Assembly: GCF_002879865.1 (NCBI RefSeq)
Contig: NZ_PNXY01000037.1
Location: forward strand, 1 to 52,935
Source: Paraburkholderia rhynchosiae
GTDB lineage: Bacteria > Pseudomonadota > Gammaproteobacteria > Burkholderiales > Burkholderiaceae
Length of the DNA: 52,935 nucleotides
Reading direction: 5' to 3'
Shown: positions 25,457 to 34,070 of the stretch, one piece after another
Numbering within the stretch: the first letter of the stretch is position 1
How the letters are laid out: the number at the start of each line of letters is the position of its first letter
Position numbers and translations under genes: made by a program
Notes under the pieces: model-generated
Told to the model about the DNA's origin: nothing
The model's database searches: none
What the model saw: the letters and a program-made list of their open reading frames with translations, nothing else

Positions 25457-27010
25457 ATGTTGATTGCGCCGTTCAGGAACGAGCCGTTCGATTTGTTCGA
25501 CACCGAAAGTGCCAAAGCGGATATGCAGCAGGCACTGAAAAAGGTGCGTGCCGAGTTTGGCAAGACCTATCCGCTGGTGATCAATGGCGAGCGCGTGCAG
25601 ACCGAAGCGACACTCGTTTCGACGAATCCGTCGAATCCGGACGAGATTGTCGGCTATACCGCCAAGGCGACGACGCGGCACGCGGACGCCGCGCTGGAAG
25701 CAGCCTGGGCGGCCTTCGAATCATGGAAGCGTTGGAGCCAGGAAGATCGGTCGCGCGTCATGTTGAAGGCCGCGGCTATCATGCGTCGGCGCAAGCGCGA
25801 ACTCGAGGCATGGCTGGTCTATGAAATCGGCAAGAACTATGTCGAAGCGAGCGCCGAAGTCGCGGAAATGATCGACTTCACAGAGTACTACGCACGTCAG
25901 GCGATTAGACACGTCGGCGGCCTCGGTTCGCTGATTGACTATTCGGGTGAGGAGAACGAGAGCTTCTACGTTCCGCTGGGCGTGGGCGTGACGATTTCGC
26001 CGTGGAATTTTCCGATGGCATTGATGACCGGCATGACGGTCGGCGCGATCGTGGTGGGTAATACGGTCGTTTGCAAGCCAGCGGAAGACACGGTGGTGTC
26101 ACTGGCCAAGATTTTCGACATCTTCGCCGAAGCAGGTCTGCCGCCCGGCGTGGTGAATTATCTGCCGGGTACCGGACGCGAGATTGGTTCGTACCTTGTC
26201 GCTCATCCGAAGACGCGCTTCATCAACTTCACGGGCTCACTCGCAACCGGTGCCCAGATCAACGAGTCCGCTGCGAAGCTGGCTGAAGGCCAGAAATGGT
26301 TCAAGCGGGTGTTTCTTGAACTCGGCGGCAAGGACGCGATTCTGGTCGATGAAACGGCCAATCTCGATGACGCAGCGACTGCAGCTATTCAGGCGGCCTT
26401 CGGCTATTCCGGCCAGAAGTGTTCGGCCTGCTCGCGTCTGATCGTGGTGGATTCGGTCTACGACGCATTGCTCGAGAAGGTCGTTGCGAAGACGAAGGAA
26501 CTCGTTGTCAGCGAGGCGAAGGACAATCCTAGTTTCGGTCCGGTGTGCAATGAACTGCAGTACAAGAAGGTGCTGTCGTACATCGATATCGGTCACACCG
26601 AGGGCAAGCTTCTGACAGGCGGCAAGGCCGTGGAAAATGCAGCGGGCTATCTGATTGAGCCGACCATCTTCGGCGACGTGTCGCCTCGCGCGCGCATTGC
26701 ACAAGAGGAAGTATTCGGGCCGTTCGTCGCCGCGATCCGTGTCAAGGACTTCGACGAAGGTCTGGCTGTGGTCAATGACACGGTCTACGGGCTGACCGGC
26801 GCGCTCTTCTCGAACGACCGCAGCCGCATCGAACGAGCACGCCGCGATTTCCACGTCGGCAATCTGTATTTCAACCGCAAGTGTACGGGCGCGTTGGTCG
26901 GTGTTCAGCCGTTTGGCGGTTTTAACCTGACGGGCACTGATACCAAGACAGGTGGTCCCGACTACCTTCTGCAGTTCCTGCAAATGAAGGCAGTGGCTGA
27001 ACGTCTGTAA
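25457..27010 (+). CDS. rocA: Delta1-pyrroline-5-carboxylate dehydrogenase (L-glutamate gamma-semialdehyde dehydrogenase)
   Basis: A 517-residue aldehyde dehydrogenase of the P5C dehydrogenase group. It has the family-specific N-terminus (MLIAPFRNEPFDLFD), VTISPWNFPMALMTG for cofactor binding, the general-base Glu288 in LELGGKDA, and the catalytic Cys322 in GQKCSACSR. The C-terminal FGGFNLTGTDTKTGGPDYLL is the substrate and oligomer region of this type. It oxidises glutamate-gamma-semialdehyde, the open form of P5C, to glutamate with NAD; homologues also accept hydroxylated P5C. It lies 76 bases before an aspartate-type aminotransferase, then a DAO-type oxidoreductase, giving a proline-like degradation order. 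There is no PutA-style proline dehydrogenase in the window, so its P5C-like substrate probably comes from one of the two FAD oxidoreductases (inference). Confidence 0.9.
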   Translation: MLIAPFRNEPFDLFDTESAKADMQQALKKVRAEFGKTYPLVINGERVQTEATLVSTNPSNPDEIVGYTAKATTRHADAALEAAWAAFESWKRWSQEDRSRVMLKAAAIMRRRKRELEAWLVYEIGKNYVEASAEVAEMIDFTEYYARQAIRHVGGLGSLIDYSGEENESFYVPLGVGVTISPWNFPMALMTGMTVGAIVVGNTVVCKPAEDTVVSLAKIFDIFAEAGLPPGVVNYLPGTGREIGSYLVAHPKTRFINFTGSLATGAQINESAAKLAEGQKWFKRVFLELGGKDAILVDETANLDDAATAAIQAAFGYSGQKCSACSRLIVVDSVYDALLEKVVAKTKELVVSEAKDNPSFGPVCNELQYKKVLSYIDIGHTEGKLLTGGKAVENAAGYLIEPTIFGDVSPRARIAQEEVFGPFVAAIRVKDFDEGLAVVNDTVYGLTGALFSNDRSRIERARRDFHVGNLYFNRKCTGALVGVQPFGGFNLTGTDTKTGGPDYLLQFLQMKAVAERL

Positions 27011-27086
27011 GCGTATGTTCGGGGGCGCCACAGAAGGGCGGCCCCGGTTCACGTACCAGGCTCTCCATACAAACGGAACGAACATA

Positions 27087-28301
27087 ATGGGCTTCATTGC
27101 AGACCGCATTGGCCAGATCGCCCCTGCGCAAACGATGGCAATGTCAGCAAAAGCGGCAGAACTGCGTCGTGCCGGAAAGAATGTGATCTCCCTGTCGCAA
27201 GGCGAACCAGACTTTCACACGCCCGAGAACATCCAGGCAGCAGCGATTCGTGCGATGCGCGAAGGCAAGACGCGCTACACGGAGGCCGCGGGTATTCGGG
27301 AGTTGCGCGAGGCGATCGTAGCCAAACTGAAGCGCGACAACGGTGTCGACTACCCAATGGATGGCGTCAGCGTGTCGGTTGGTGCGAAACAGGCGATCTT
27401 CGCGGCGTTTTTCGCGACTCTCAATCCGGGAGACGAAGTGATCGTGCCCGCGCCGTGCTGGGTCTCCTATCCGGAAATCGTCAAAATGGCGACCGGCATG
27501 CCCATCGTCGTGGCGTGCGACGAAGCGGCAGGGTTCAAACTGACGGCTGCGCAGCTGGAGGCATCGATCACGCCGCGCACCAAGTGGCTGATGCTGAATT
27601 CACCATCGAATCCGACCGGAGCGGTTTACTCGGCGGAGGAACTCCGCACCATCGCGGAAGTACTGCGTCGACATCCTCATGTCTGGGTGCTGTCGGACGA
27701 CATCTATGAAAAGCTCGTCTATACCGGAAGCCCGTTCGTCAATATCCTGAACGTGGCGCCGGAGTTGCAGGAGCGCACGCTCATCATCAACGGCGTGTCG
27801 AAAGTGTACTCGATGACCGGCTGGCGGATCGGCTATTCCGCCGGACCGGCTGCGCTCATCCGCGCTATGAATCTCGTGCAAGGCCAGATTGTCACCAGTG
27901 CATCGTCGGTGTCGCAATACGCTGCGATTGAAGCACTCAATGGCGATCAGTCATTCGTAGAGAGATCGCGATCGGCTTTCGACGAACGCCGGAAGCTTGT
28001 AGTCAAAACGCTGAGCGACATTCCGGGACTCCACAGTAACGAGCCCGAGGGCGCCTTCTATGCATTTGTCGGCTGCCATGGCGTCATTGGGAGCCGTGCG
28101 CCGAGGGGCAGGCTTCTGGAGAACGACCAGGACTTCGTCATGTACCTGTTGGAAGAGGCGAACGTGGCAGTCGTTTCAGGCTCCGGTTTTCTGCTCTCGC
28201 CGTACTTCAGACTCTCTTATGCCGCATCGCTCGACGACCTGAACGAAGCGCTGAGCCGGATTCGCAGTGCATGTCAAAACCTCGAAACCGTATCGGTCTG
28301 A
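27087..28301 (+). CDS. Class I aminotransferase, aspartate aminotransferase type
   Basis: A fold-type I PLP aminotransferase of 404 residues from ATG 27087 (MGFIADRIGQIAPAQTMAMS). PLP-binding Lys239 is in INGVSKVYSMTGWRIGYSAG; other motifs are NVISLSQGEPDFHTPE, NSPSNPTGAVYS and SDDIYEKLVY. The C-terminal Arg that holds the alpha-carboxylate is in SPYFRLSYA. It transfers the amino group of aspartate, glutamate or relatives to a 2-oxo acid. Position between the P5C dehydrogenase and a DAO oxidoreductase suggests it takes the glutamate-like product on to its 2-oxo acid. A second aminotransferase at 39836 is closely related, so the two catabolic blocks each have one. Confidence 0.9.
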   Translation: MGFIADRIGQIAPAQTMAMSAKAAELRRAGKNVISLSQGEPDFHTPENIQAAAIRAMREGKTRYTEAAGIRELREAIVAKLKRDNGVDYPMDGVSVSVGAKQAIFAAFFATLNPGDEVIVPAPCWVSYPEIVKMATGMPIVVACDEAAGFKLTAAQLEASITPRTKWLMLNSPSNPTGAVYSAEELRTIAEVLRRHPHVWVLSDDIYEKLVYTGSPFVNILNVAPELQERTLIINGVSKVYSMTGWRIGYSAGPAALIRAMNLVQGQIVTSASSVSQYAAIEALNGDQSFVERSRSAFDERRKLVVKTLSDIPGLHSNEPEGAFYAFVGCHGVIGSRAPRGRLLENDQDFVMYLLEEANVAVVSGSGFLLSPYFRLSYAASLDDLNEALSRIRSACQNLETVSV

Positions 28302-28362
28302 TAGCCCGTTATCCACATACTGCTCGGCTCTCAGGAGCCCAACGAGCCCTCGAAGGTAAATC

Positions 28363-29526
28363 ATGAGCGAAAGGATTGTCATCACAGGTGGTGGTGCAAT
28401 TGGTTGTTCAATCGCGTATTTCCTGAGCGTCCAGAAGACGCCCGGACGTGAGATCTGGGTGATCGAAAAAGATCCAACCTACAGAATCGCGTCATCGTCG
28501 CTCTCGGCCAGTTCGATTCGGCAGCAGTTTTCAACGCCCATTTGCATTCAGCTATCGCAGTTCGGTTACGACTTCTTCTCGTTGTGCGAGCGGCATAAGG
28601 CACAGTATGGCGCCGGTGTCGACCTGGTGGATTGCGGCTATCTGTTCGTGGGCAATGCGCAGCAGGAGAGCGTGCTACGTCGGCGGAGCGCACTGGCCAG
28701 ATCGTTAGGCGTCGAACTGCAGGAGTATTCCGCTGCAGCGTTGCAGCAGCGCTACCCGTGGATAAACGTCGGCGATCTGACTTATGCCGTTGAAGGCCTT
28801 GCAGGCGAAGGCTGGTTCGATGGCTACAGCGTGATGCAATGGTTCAGAAACCGTGCGAGAGAGGCGGGCGTTCATTTCACTACGGGCGAAGCGGCGGGCT
28901 ACCGTACACGCGCAGACCGGATTACCCACGTTGAACTGACCGATGGGCGGGAAATCTCCGGGGATACGTTCGTGAATGCAAGCGGAGCGTGGTGCGCGTC
29001 TGTTGCAAAAAGCGTGGGTGTCGATCTGCCGGTTCGGCCCAGACGACGTTCCGCCTTCGTCGTGTCATGCCCGACGGCGATACCGGATATGCCGATATTG
29101 ATCGATTCGTCCGGCATATACCTGCGCAGGGAGCAGAACCATTTCCTGTGCATCATCTCGCCTTCAGCGGAGATGGATCTGGATAACCTGCCGCTCGACG
29201 TGCAGTTTTCCGAATTTGACGAGATCATCTGGCCGACGCTGGCAGAGCGGATCCCTGCGTTTGAGGCGCTACGCGTGGAGCACGCCTGGGCTGGCTACTA
29301 CGAATACAACATCCTCGACCAGAACGGTATCGTCGGTCAGTCGGGCCCGGAAAACTCGTTCGTGGCGGCCGGTTTCAGCGGTCACGGCATGATGCACAGT
29401 CCCGGTGTCGGCCGTGCAATGGCTGAATTGCTGACCTTCGGTGAGTTCAGAACGTTGGACCTCTCGCCGCTATCGCCGGCGCGGCTCACTTCGGGCCAAC
29501 TGGTGATCGAAGAGGGCGTTTACTAG
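28363..29526 (+). CDS. FAD-dependent oxidoreductase, DAO family (FOXRED1-like), copy 1
   Basis: A 387-residue flavoprotein of the D-amino-acid oxidase/sarcosine-dehydrogenase superfamily. FAD-binding GGGAIGCSIAYFLS is at the N-terminus (GxGxxG type), followed by a run RQQFSTPICIQLSQFGYDFF that is characteristic of the FOXRED1-like branch. AGEGWFDGYSVMQW, FVNASGAWCASVAK and AAGFSGHGMMHSPGVGRAMA complete the fold. Members oxidise secondary or primary amines of amino acids and pass electrons to ETF or quinone. A paralogue lies at 45839. The nearby etfBA pair (31870) is a natural acceptor. The amine substrate cannot be read from sequence. It ends 18 bases from the convergent AraC-type gene. Confidence 0.85.
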   Translation: MSERIVITGGGAIGCSIAYFLSVQKTPGREIWVIEKDPTYRIASSSLSASSIRQQFSTPICIQLSQFGYDFFSLCERHKAQYGAGVDLVDCGYLFVGNAQQESVLRRRSALARSLGVELQEYSAAALQQRYPWINVGDLTYAVEGLAGEGWFDGYSVMQWFRNRAREAGVHFTTGEAAGYRTRADRITHVELTDGREISGDTFVNASGAWCASVAKSVGVDLPVRPRRRSAFVVSCPTAIPDMPILIDSSGIYLRREQNHFLCIISPSAEMDLDNLPLDVQFSEFDEIIWPTLAERIPAFEALRVEHAWAGYYEYNILDQNGIVGQSGPENSFVAAGFSGHGMMHSPGVGRAMAELLTFGEFRTLDLSPLSPARLTSGQLVIEEGVY

Positions 29527-29544
29527 CGCCCGGCAATCGGTTGA

Positions 29545-30309
29545 TCAGTGTGGATGCAGGCCACGCCCTCGCGCGTTTCGATACTGTCGGGGCGTGAGGT
29601 GCGTGGCGGACTTGAATTGCCGCGCAAAGGCGCTGTGGTCCGCGTAACCGCAGTCCGTCGCGATATCGGTAATGCTGTTGTCAGTCGTTTCGAGCAGCTT
29701 GCACGCGTGGTCGATCCGCAATTTCATGAGCAGTTGCTTGGGCGTCAGATGAAACACTTCACGGGTCAGACGTTCCAGTGTGTCTACAGAGATGGAGGCG
29801 CGTTCCGCCGCCTCAGTGACCAGGATGTTCTGTCCGAGGTTCTGTTCCAGATAATCCAGATAGTCCAGTAAGCGGCGGTAGCCGTGGTGCCGTTCGTCGG
29901 GGCGAGGCAGATCGCGCGAGATGCCGATCAGTCCGATCGCTTGCCCGTCTTCGTTGAGAACTGGAAACTTGGAGCTGAGGCACCAGTATCGATGCCCCGA
30001 TCCGGACGAGTAGAGGCGCAGGCGATCGACAATCGGAGACTGATTTTCGATAACGTTCAGATCTTGCGCGCTGGTGCTTGCACCGGTCACCGGAAATAGC
30101 TGGTCGGCCGTCTGGCCAATCACGTCGTCGCGCGCCATCCCGCTTCGGTTGATGAGCGTTTGATTAACGGAAAGATAGCGCGCCTGGGCATCCTTGATGT
30201 AGTACAGCACGTCCGGAAAGCAATCGAAGACGCGCTCGAGCATCTCAGGTTGCCGGTCCAGCTGTCGAAAGACCTCCACCAACATATCGGAATAGGCCTT
30301 GGCGGGCAT
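29545..30309 (-). CDS. PAS domain-AraC family transcriptional regulator
   Basis: This 254-residue regulator has an N-terminal PAS domain (about residues 22-135: VFDCFPDVLYYIKDAQARYL, then RYWCLSSKFPVLNEDGQ) and a C-terminal AraC DNA-binding domain (about 155-250) with two helix-turn-helix units; the second contains ITDIATDCGYADHSAFARQF and HLTPRQYRNARGRG. The PAS pocket probably senses a small molecule directly. It is convergent with the DAO gene and lies 3' of the divergent-like decarboxylase genes on the same strand, with a terminator hairpin (30379-30411) between. It likely controls either of these neighbours. Confidence 0.85.
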   Translation of the reverse strand: MPAKAYSDMLVEVFRQLDRQPEMLERVFDCFPDVLYYIKDAQARYLSVNQTLINRSGMARDDVIGQTADQLFPVTGASTSAQDLNVIENQSPIVDRLRLYSSGSGHRYWCLSSKFPVLNEDGQAIGLIGISRDLPRPDERHHGYRRLLDYLDYLEQNLGQNILVTEAAERASISVDTLERLTREVFHLTPKQLLMKLRIDHACKLLETTDNSITDIATDCGYADHSAFARQFKSATHLTPRQYRNARGRGLHPH

Positions 30310-30378
30310 AGCGGATCAATGTGAAGTCACAGTGATCCCGATTGTACAGGGGGTGTAATCCGGGGCGGGAGCGAAGAA

Positions 30379-30411
30379 AGCGGTGAGGCGGCAACTGGCC
30401 GCTCCACCGCT
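30379..30411 (-). terminator. Terminator after the decarboxylase subunit genes
   Basis: AGCGGTGAGGCGGC (30379-30392) and GCCGCTCCACCGCT (30398-30411) pair over 14 positions with two mismatches, loop of five. On the minus strand it is followed by TTTCTTCGC. It lies 28 bases past the stop of the decarboxylase beta-type gene. Confidence 0.6.
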
Positions 30412-30438
30412 TCCGCGCAGGAATCCGCGCACTGGTGT

Positions 30439-31056
30439 TTATTGACTCGCGTGGGCCTTCGCGCCAAGCAATGCTTCACGGAAACGGCTTCGCAGGTACG
30501 GACCGTCACGTGGGGGGAGGGCGGTCGGTTCGGGATCGGTTCCGACCTTCACCGTGGCGAGCACAGGACCCTTGGCCTTGAGAATGACGTCGACATACTC
30601 TTCGAGTTCGCCCTCGGCGTAAATAGTTGTCGCTTTCTCGAATCCGGCTGCCCTGGCGATTGCGGTAATGTCGACACCTCGGCCTGCATGGGCCAATTGC
30701 ATGCCCGTTTCCGCGTAGTGTTCGTTGTCGATAACGACGACAGAGAGATTGGCCGGCCGATCTACGCCAACGGTCGCGAGCGACCCAAGGCCCATCATCA
30801 TTTCACCGTCGCCAACGAACACGATCACGCGCTTCTCGGGTTGTGCAAGCGCGATGCCGAGCCCAAAGGAAACAGCTCCGCCCATCGCACCCCAAAGATA
30901 GAAGTTCTGTGACGTGTCCCCGGCGGCGGCCACATCGAAGGTCGGATTGCCAAGGCTGGTCACTGCCAGAACGTCCTGCTGCCGATCGCGGAGAATCCGC
31001 TTCACCGCCAGTCGACGGTTCAGGGGCGTCGTCTGCTGAGTCATATTCGTGCTCAC
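30439..31056 (-). CDS. Thiamine-diphosphate decarboxylase, beta-type subunit (ComE/sulfopyruvate or phosphonopyruvate decarboxylase-like)
   Basis: A 205-residue C-terminal half of a 2-oxo-acid decarboxylase. The ThDP motif runs from GDG at residues 82-84 (VGDGEMMMGLGSLAT) to Asn111 in VIDNEHYAETG, the classical GDG-X26-N spacing. GAMGGAVSFGLGIALAQPEK precedes it. It starts at GTG 31056, overlapping the alpha-subunit stop by four bases, so the two chains are co-translated and should form one enzyme. Relatives decarboxylate sulfopyruvate or phosphonopyruvate to the aldehyde. In this context a 2-oxo acid made by an aminotransferase, followed by aldehyde oxidation, is a coherent order (inference). 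Confidence 0.85.
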   Translation of the reverse strand: MSTNMTQQTTPLNRRLAVKRILRDRQQDVLAVTSLGNPTFDVAAAGDTSQNFYLWGAMGGAVSFGLGIALAQPEKRVIVFVGDGEMMMGLGSLATVGVDRPANLSVVVIDNEHYAETGMQLAHAGRGVDITAIARAAGFEKATTIYAEGELEEYVDVILKAKGPVLATVKVGTDPEPTALPPRDGPYLRSRFREALLGAKAHASQ

Positions 31057-31568
31057 TTATTAAAGTTCTTGGTGCCGATGACGCGCTGTCCGATCAGGAC
31101 GGCGACCATCCGGGAGGTGTTGTAGCCAAAATCCAGCGCGGCGCGTACGGTCTCAGGGACGGCGGCGGGATCATCCGCGCGGTAGACATAAACGCCGGCC
31201 GATTCGAGGGCCTCCTGGGTCGATTTGCCCATGGCGACTTGCCAGGGATTGAATTCGCCCCACTCTCCGCGCATGGTGACCAGCATCACGATGGGCATGC
31301 GGCATTCGTGTTGCAGCGAGAGCATGTTGATGCAGTTGCCCACGCCGCTCGACTGCAGCAGCAGTACGCCACGCTGGCCGCCAGTCCATGCGCCGCCCAT
31401 CATGGCCACCCCTTCTTCTTCGGTGGTCAGCGAGACGGCATGGATTTCAGCGTCAGCTTCACAGAGTTCGATAAGACGTTTGTGCCCCGCATCAGGCACG
31501 TATGCCACTTGCCGCACGTCAGCGGCTTTGAAGTGCTCGAAGATTGTTTCCGGCCAGTTGACTGACAT
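31053..31568 (-). CDS. Thiamine-diphosphate decarboxylase, alpha-type subunit (ComD-like)
   Basis: A 171-residue N-terminal (Pyr) half of a split ThDP decarboxylase. The start is ATG 31568 (MSVNWPETIFEHFKAADVRQ); frame residues before it are not family-like. The glutamate that activates the ThDP pyrimidine ring is in SLTTEEEGVAMMGGAWTGGQ (residues 50-52). LQSSGVGNCINMLSLQHECRMP follows, typical of sulfopyruvate and phosphonopyruvate decarboxylases. The length matches ComD-type subunits. It is the first gene of a two-gene operon, and its upstream region (31569-31869) faces the first etfBA pair, so both may share a divergent regulatory region. Confidence 0.85.
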   Translation of the reverse strand: MSVNWPETIFEHFKAADVRQVAYVPDAGHKRLIELCEADAEIHAVSLTTEEEGVAMMGGAWTGGQRGVLLLQSSGVGNCINMLSLQHECRMPIVMLVTMRGEWGEFNPWQVAMGKSTQEALESAGVYVYRADDPAAVPETVRAALDFGYNTSRMVAVLIGQRVIGTKNFNK

Positions 31569-31869
31569 GGTGACGAGTTTTGGTAGGTTAATGAAAACGG
31601 ATAGCCGTCGCGGCAAGCAGGGCGGATCAGTTACCTTGCTTTGATGAGTGACAGCGTGCATCAGCAAAAGTCGTCGCTCAATTACTGATTGCGGAAGACA
31701 CATTTAGGCTGGGGTTAACGGGATTTGTCCATGCGCATTCACGCGCAGATCTTTTCCGTGTTGGCTTGCGTGTGCGTTCGAGCTTCTGGAATGCGGCCTT
31801 CCAGAATGCCGAATTCCAACCCTTGGTTTGTGTAAGCACACTAGTGTTCAAATGATTGGAGAAGGAACC

Positions 31870-32619
31870 ATGAAGATTCTTGTGCCAGTGAAGAGAGTGG
31901 TCGATTACAACGTGAAGGTCCGGGTCAGGTCGGACGGCAGGGGTGTCGACATCACGAACGTGAAGATGTCGATGAATCCGTTCGACGAAATCGCGGTTGA
32001 AGAAGCAGTGCGTCTGCGCGAAGCAGGCGTAGCCACGGAGGTCATCGCCGTGTCGGCGGGTGTGGCGCAAGCGCAGGAAACGCTGCGTACCGCGCTGGCG
32101 ATCGGCGCGGACCGCGCGATCCTGATCGAGTCGAATGAAGAGCTGCAGCCGCTGGCTGTCGCCAAGCTGTTGAAGGCGCTGGTTGACAAGGAGCAGCCGT
32201 CGCTGGTGATCCTCGGCAAGCAGGCGATCGACGACGATTCGAACCAGACCGGCCAGATGCTGGCCGCGCTGGCGAACCTGCCGCAGGCCACGTTCGCCTC
32301 GAAGGTTGTCGTGGCAGACGGCAAGGCGACGGTGTCACGCGAAGTCGACGGCGGCGCGGAAACGCTGTCGCTGACGCTGCCCGCCGTGGTCACGACCGAT
32401 TTGCGCCTGAACGAGCCGCGCTACGTGACGCTGCCGAACATCATGAAGGCGAAGAAGAAGCCGCTGGAAACGATCAAGCCGGAAGACCTCGGCGTCGATG
32501 TCACGCCGCGCCTGAAGACGCTAAAAGTCGTCGAGCCGCCCAGGCGCTCCGCCGGTGTGAAGGTGCCGGATGTGAAGACGCTGGTGGAGAAGCTGAAGAC
32601 CGAAGCCAAGGTGCTTTAA
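31870..32619 (+). CDS. etfB: Electron transfer flavoprotein beta subunit, copy 1
   Basis: EtfB, 249 residues, from ATG 31870 with AGAAGGA upstream. MKILVPVKRVVDYNVKVRVR is the canonical start; MNPFDEIAVEEAVRL, the AMP-site region ILGKQAIDDDSNQTGQMLA and RYVTLPNIMKAKKKPLE (recognition-loop region contacting dehydrogenases) are intact. With EtfA it carries electrons from acyl-CoA or amine dehydrogenases to the quinone pool. The protein is nearly identical to the second copy at 48145, differing only at Pro6, Thr29 and Val31, which are all Ala there. It sits three genes from a DAO-type oxidoreductase, its most likely donor. Confidence 0.95.
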   Translation: MKILVPVKRVVDYNVKVRVRSDGRGVDITNVKMSMNPFDEIAVEEAVRLREAGVATEVIAVSAGVAQAQETLRTALAIGADRAILIESNEELQPLAVAKLLKALVDKEQPSLVILGKQAIDDDSNQTGQMLAALANLPQATFASKVVVADGKATVSREVDGGAETLSLTLPAVVTTDLRLNEPRYVTLPNIMKAKKKPLETIKPEDLGVDVTPRLKTLKVVEPPRRSAGVKVPDVKTLVEKLKTEAKVL

Positions 32620-33549
32620 GTAGAACGCGGAGACAGAGCAAATGACGAATCTGGTGAATCTTGTATTAGCAGAACACGACAACGCGTCGATCAGGGCCGC
32701 GACGCTGAACACGATTGCAGCGGCGCAGAAGATCGGTGGTGACATTCACGTGCTGGTGGCCGGTCACAACGCGCAAGCCGCAGCAGATGCGGCCGCGAAG
32801 ATCGCAGGCGTTTCGAAAGTGCTGCTGGCCGACGCGCCGCAACTCGAAGCAGGCCTCGCTGAAAACGTCGAAGCGACGGTGCTGAACATTGCGAAGAACT
32901 ACTCGCACATCCTCGCGCCGGCGACCGCTTACGGCAAGAACATCGCGCCGCGTATCGCTGCGAAGCTCGACGTCGCGCAGATCAGCGACATCACCGCAGT
33001 GGATAGCGCCGACACGTTCGAGCGTCCGATCTACGCGGGCAACGCGATCGCAATGGTTCAATCTCAGGACCCGATTAAGGTCATCACGGTCCGCTCGACC
33101 GGTTTCGACCCGGTTGCAGCAGAAGGCGGCAGCGCAATGGTCGAGAAGATCGAAGCCGCAGCCGATACCGGTCTGTCGCAATTCGTGAGCCGTGAAGTGA
33201 CGAAGCTGGATCGTCCGGAACTGACCTCGGCGAAGATCATCGTGTCGGGTGGCCGCGGGCTGGGCAGCGGTGAGAACTACACGAAGGTTCTCGAGCCGCT
33301 GGCCGACAAGCTGAACGCGGCGCTGGGCGCATCGCGTGCGGCGGTGGATGCCGGCTTCGTGCCGAACGACTATCAGGTCGGCCAGACCGGCAAGATCGTC
33401 GCGCCGCAACTGTATGTGGCCGTCGGCATCTCGGGCGCGATCCAGCATCTGGCCGGGATGAAGGACTCGAAGGTGATCGTCGCCATCAACAAGGACCCGG
33501 AAGCGCCAATTTTCAGCGTCGCCGATTACGGTGTTGTCGGCGATCTGTT
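31870..33549 (+). repeat. 1680-bp near-identical direct repeat, copy A (etfBA)
   Basis: This segment aligns without gaps to 48145-49824 at a constant offset of 16275 bases. By eye I find only five differences (31885, 31954, 31961, 33054, 33333). Similarity starts at the etfB ATG and stops close to the end of etfA; flanks are unrelated. Confidence 0.9.
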
Positions 33550-33592
33550 CGCGGTCGTGCCAGAACTGGTAGCCGGCATCTGGGCTCCTTGA
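32642..33592 (+). CDS. etfA: Electron transfer flavoprotein alpha subunit, copy 1
   Basis: EtfA, 316 residues, 22 bases after etfB. The C-terminal FAD domain has IIVSGGRGLGSGENY, LGASRAAVDAGFVPNDYQVGQ region, KIVAPQLYVAVGISGAIQHL and AGMKDSKVIVAINKD, all conserved. It differs from copy 2 at Met138 (Thr there) and Ser231 (Trp there), and the last dozen residues are unrelated in the two copies (VPELVAGIWAP here). Ser231 belongs to the conserved GASRAAVDAG stretch, so copy 1 has the normal sequence. Cotranscribed with etfB and followed closely by a small WRWF gene and a strong terminator. Confidence 0.95.
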   Translation: MTNLVNLVLAEHDNASIRAATLNTIAAAQKIGGDIHVLVAGHNAQAAADAAAKIAGVSKVLLADAPQLEAGLAENVEATVLNIAKNYSHILAPATAYGKNIAPRIAAKLDVAQISDITAVDSADTFERPIYAGNAIAMVQSQDPIKVITVRSTGFDPVAAEGGSAMVEKIEAAADTGLSQFVSREVTKLDRPELTSAKIIVSGGRGLGSGENYTKVLEPLADKLNAALGASRAAVDAGFVPNDYQVGQTGKIVAPQLYVAVGISGAIQHLAGMKDSKVIVAINKDPEAPIFSVADYGVVGDLFAVVPELVAGIWAP

Positions 33593-33623
33593 GATTTGAG
33601 TCCTTTCACTGAAGGAGGTGCCT

Positions 33624-33875
33624 GTGGATATCTCGACTCAGATCCGGCAAAACGCCGCGAATGCGGTCAATGCAGAGGACGCAGACATCTGGCGATGGTT
33701 TGCAGGCCTGGTCGAGGAGCGTCGTATCCGTTGGTGTCTTGCTGACGGCAGCTGGTTGGTGAGTGTCGATCACAGGCACGTTGCGACGGACGAAAATTTT
33801 GATCACGCGATACGAGCCGCCCGGCTGGTCAGTAGGCGATGGGACGAAAGGGCAAATCGCGAGTTACCACGATGA
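33624..33875 (+). CDS. Small WRWF protein, copy 1 (83 aa)
   Basis: A small soluble protein starting at GTG 33624, with AAGGAGG five bases before it. The core reads EDADIWRWFAGLVEERRIRW followed by WLVSVDHRHVATDENFDHAI. The same layout occurs in the 47200 gene (WRWFSALIDEGRLRWC, WLVSVDHKHVATEPDFDSAI), so these are true paralogues. Both lie next to an etfBA pair. No known domain recognised; the size and single compact conserved block suggest a small regulatory or binding domain. It is 31 bases after etfA and before a strong terminator, so it belongs to the etfBA transcript. Function unknown. Confidence 0.7.
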   Translation: MDISTQIRQNAANAVNAEDADIWRWFAGLVEERRIRWCLADGSWLVSVDHRHVATDENFDHAIRAARLVSRRWDERANRELPR

Positions 33876-33950
33876 AGCGTGGCATAGAGCCGCGAAAGTT
33901 TGAGAGCGCGCATGCATCTCCGAGGTTCGCGTGTGAGAGCGCAAGCCTTT

Positions 33951-33973
33951 GCCCGGTGTTCCCGGGCTTTTTT
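33951..33973 (+). terminator. Strong rho-independent terminator
   Basis: GCCCGG (33951-33956), loop, CCGGGC (33962-33967), then six T. It lies 75 bases after the small WRWF gene and ends the etfBA transcript. Confidence 0.85.
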
Positions 33974-34070
33974 CGCACACGTACCGTTGTAGACGCAAGA
34001 CGCTCCTGACTCCGCAGCGGTTACTGATTCCGGGTCAGAGTTAGTCAATCATGGAGCATGGAGGTGGGCG

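Noticed and set aside
25457..27010. Possibility that this gene is an ordinary PutA-linked proline degradation gene
   Set aside because: No proline dehydrogenase domain or gene is nearby and the neighbours are an aminotransferase and a DAO enzyme; ordinary proline use would not need these.
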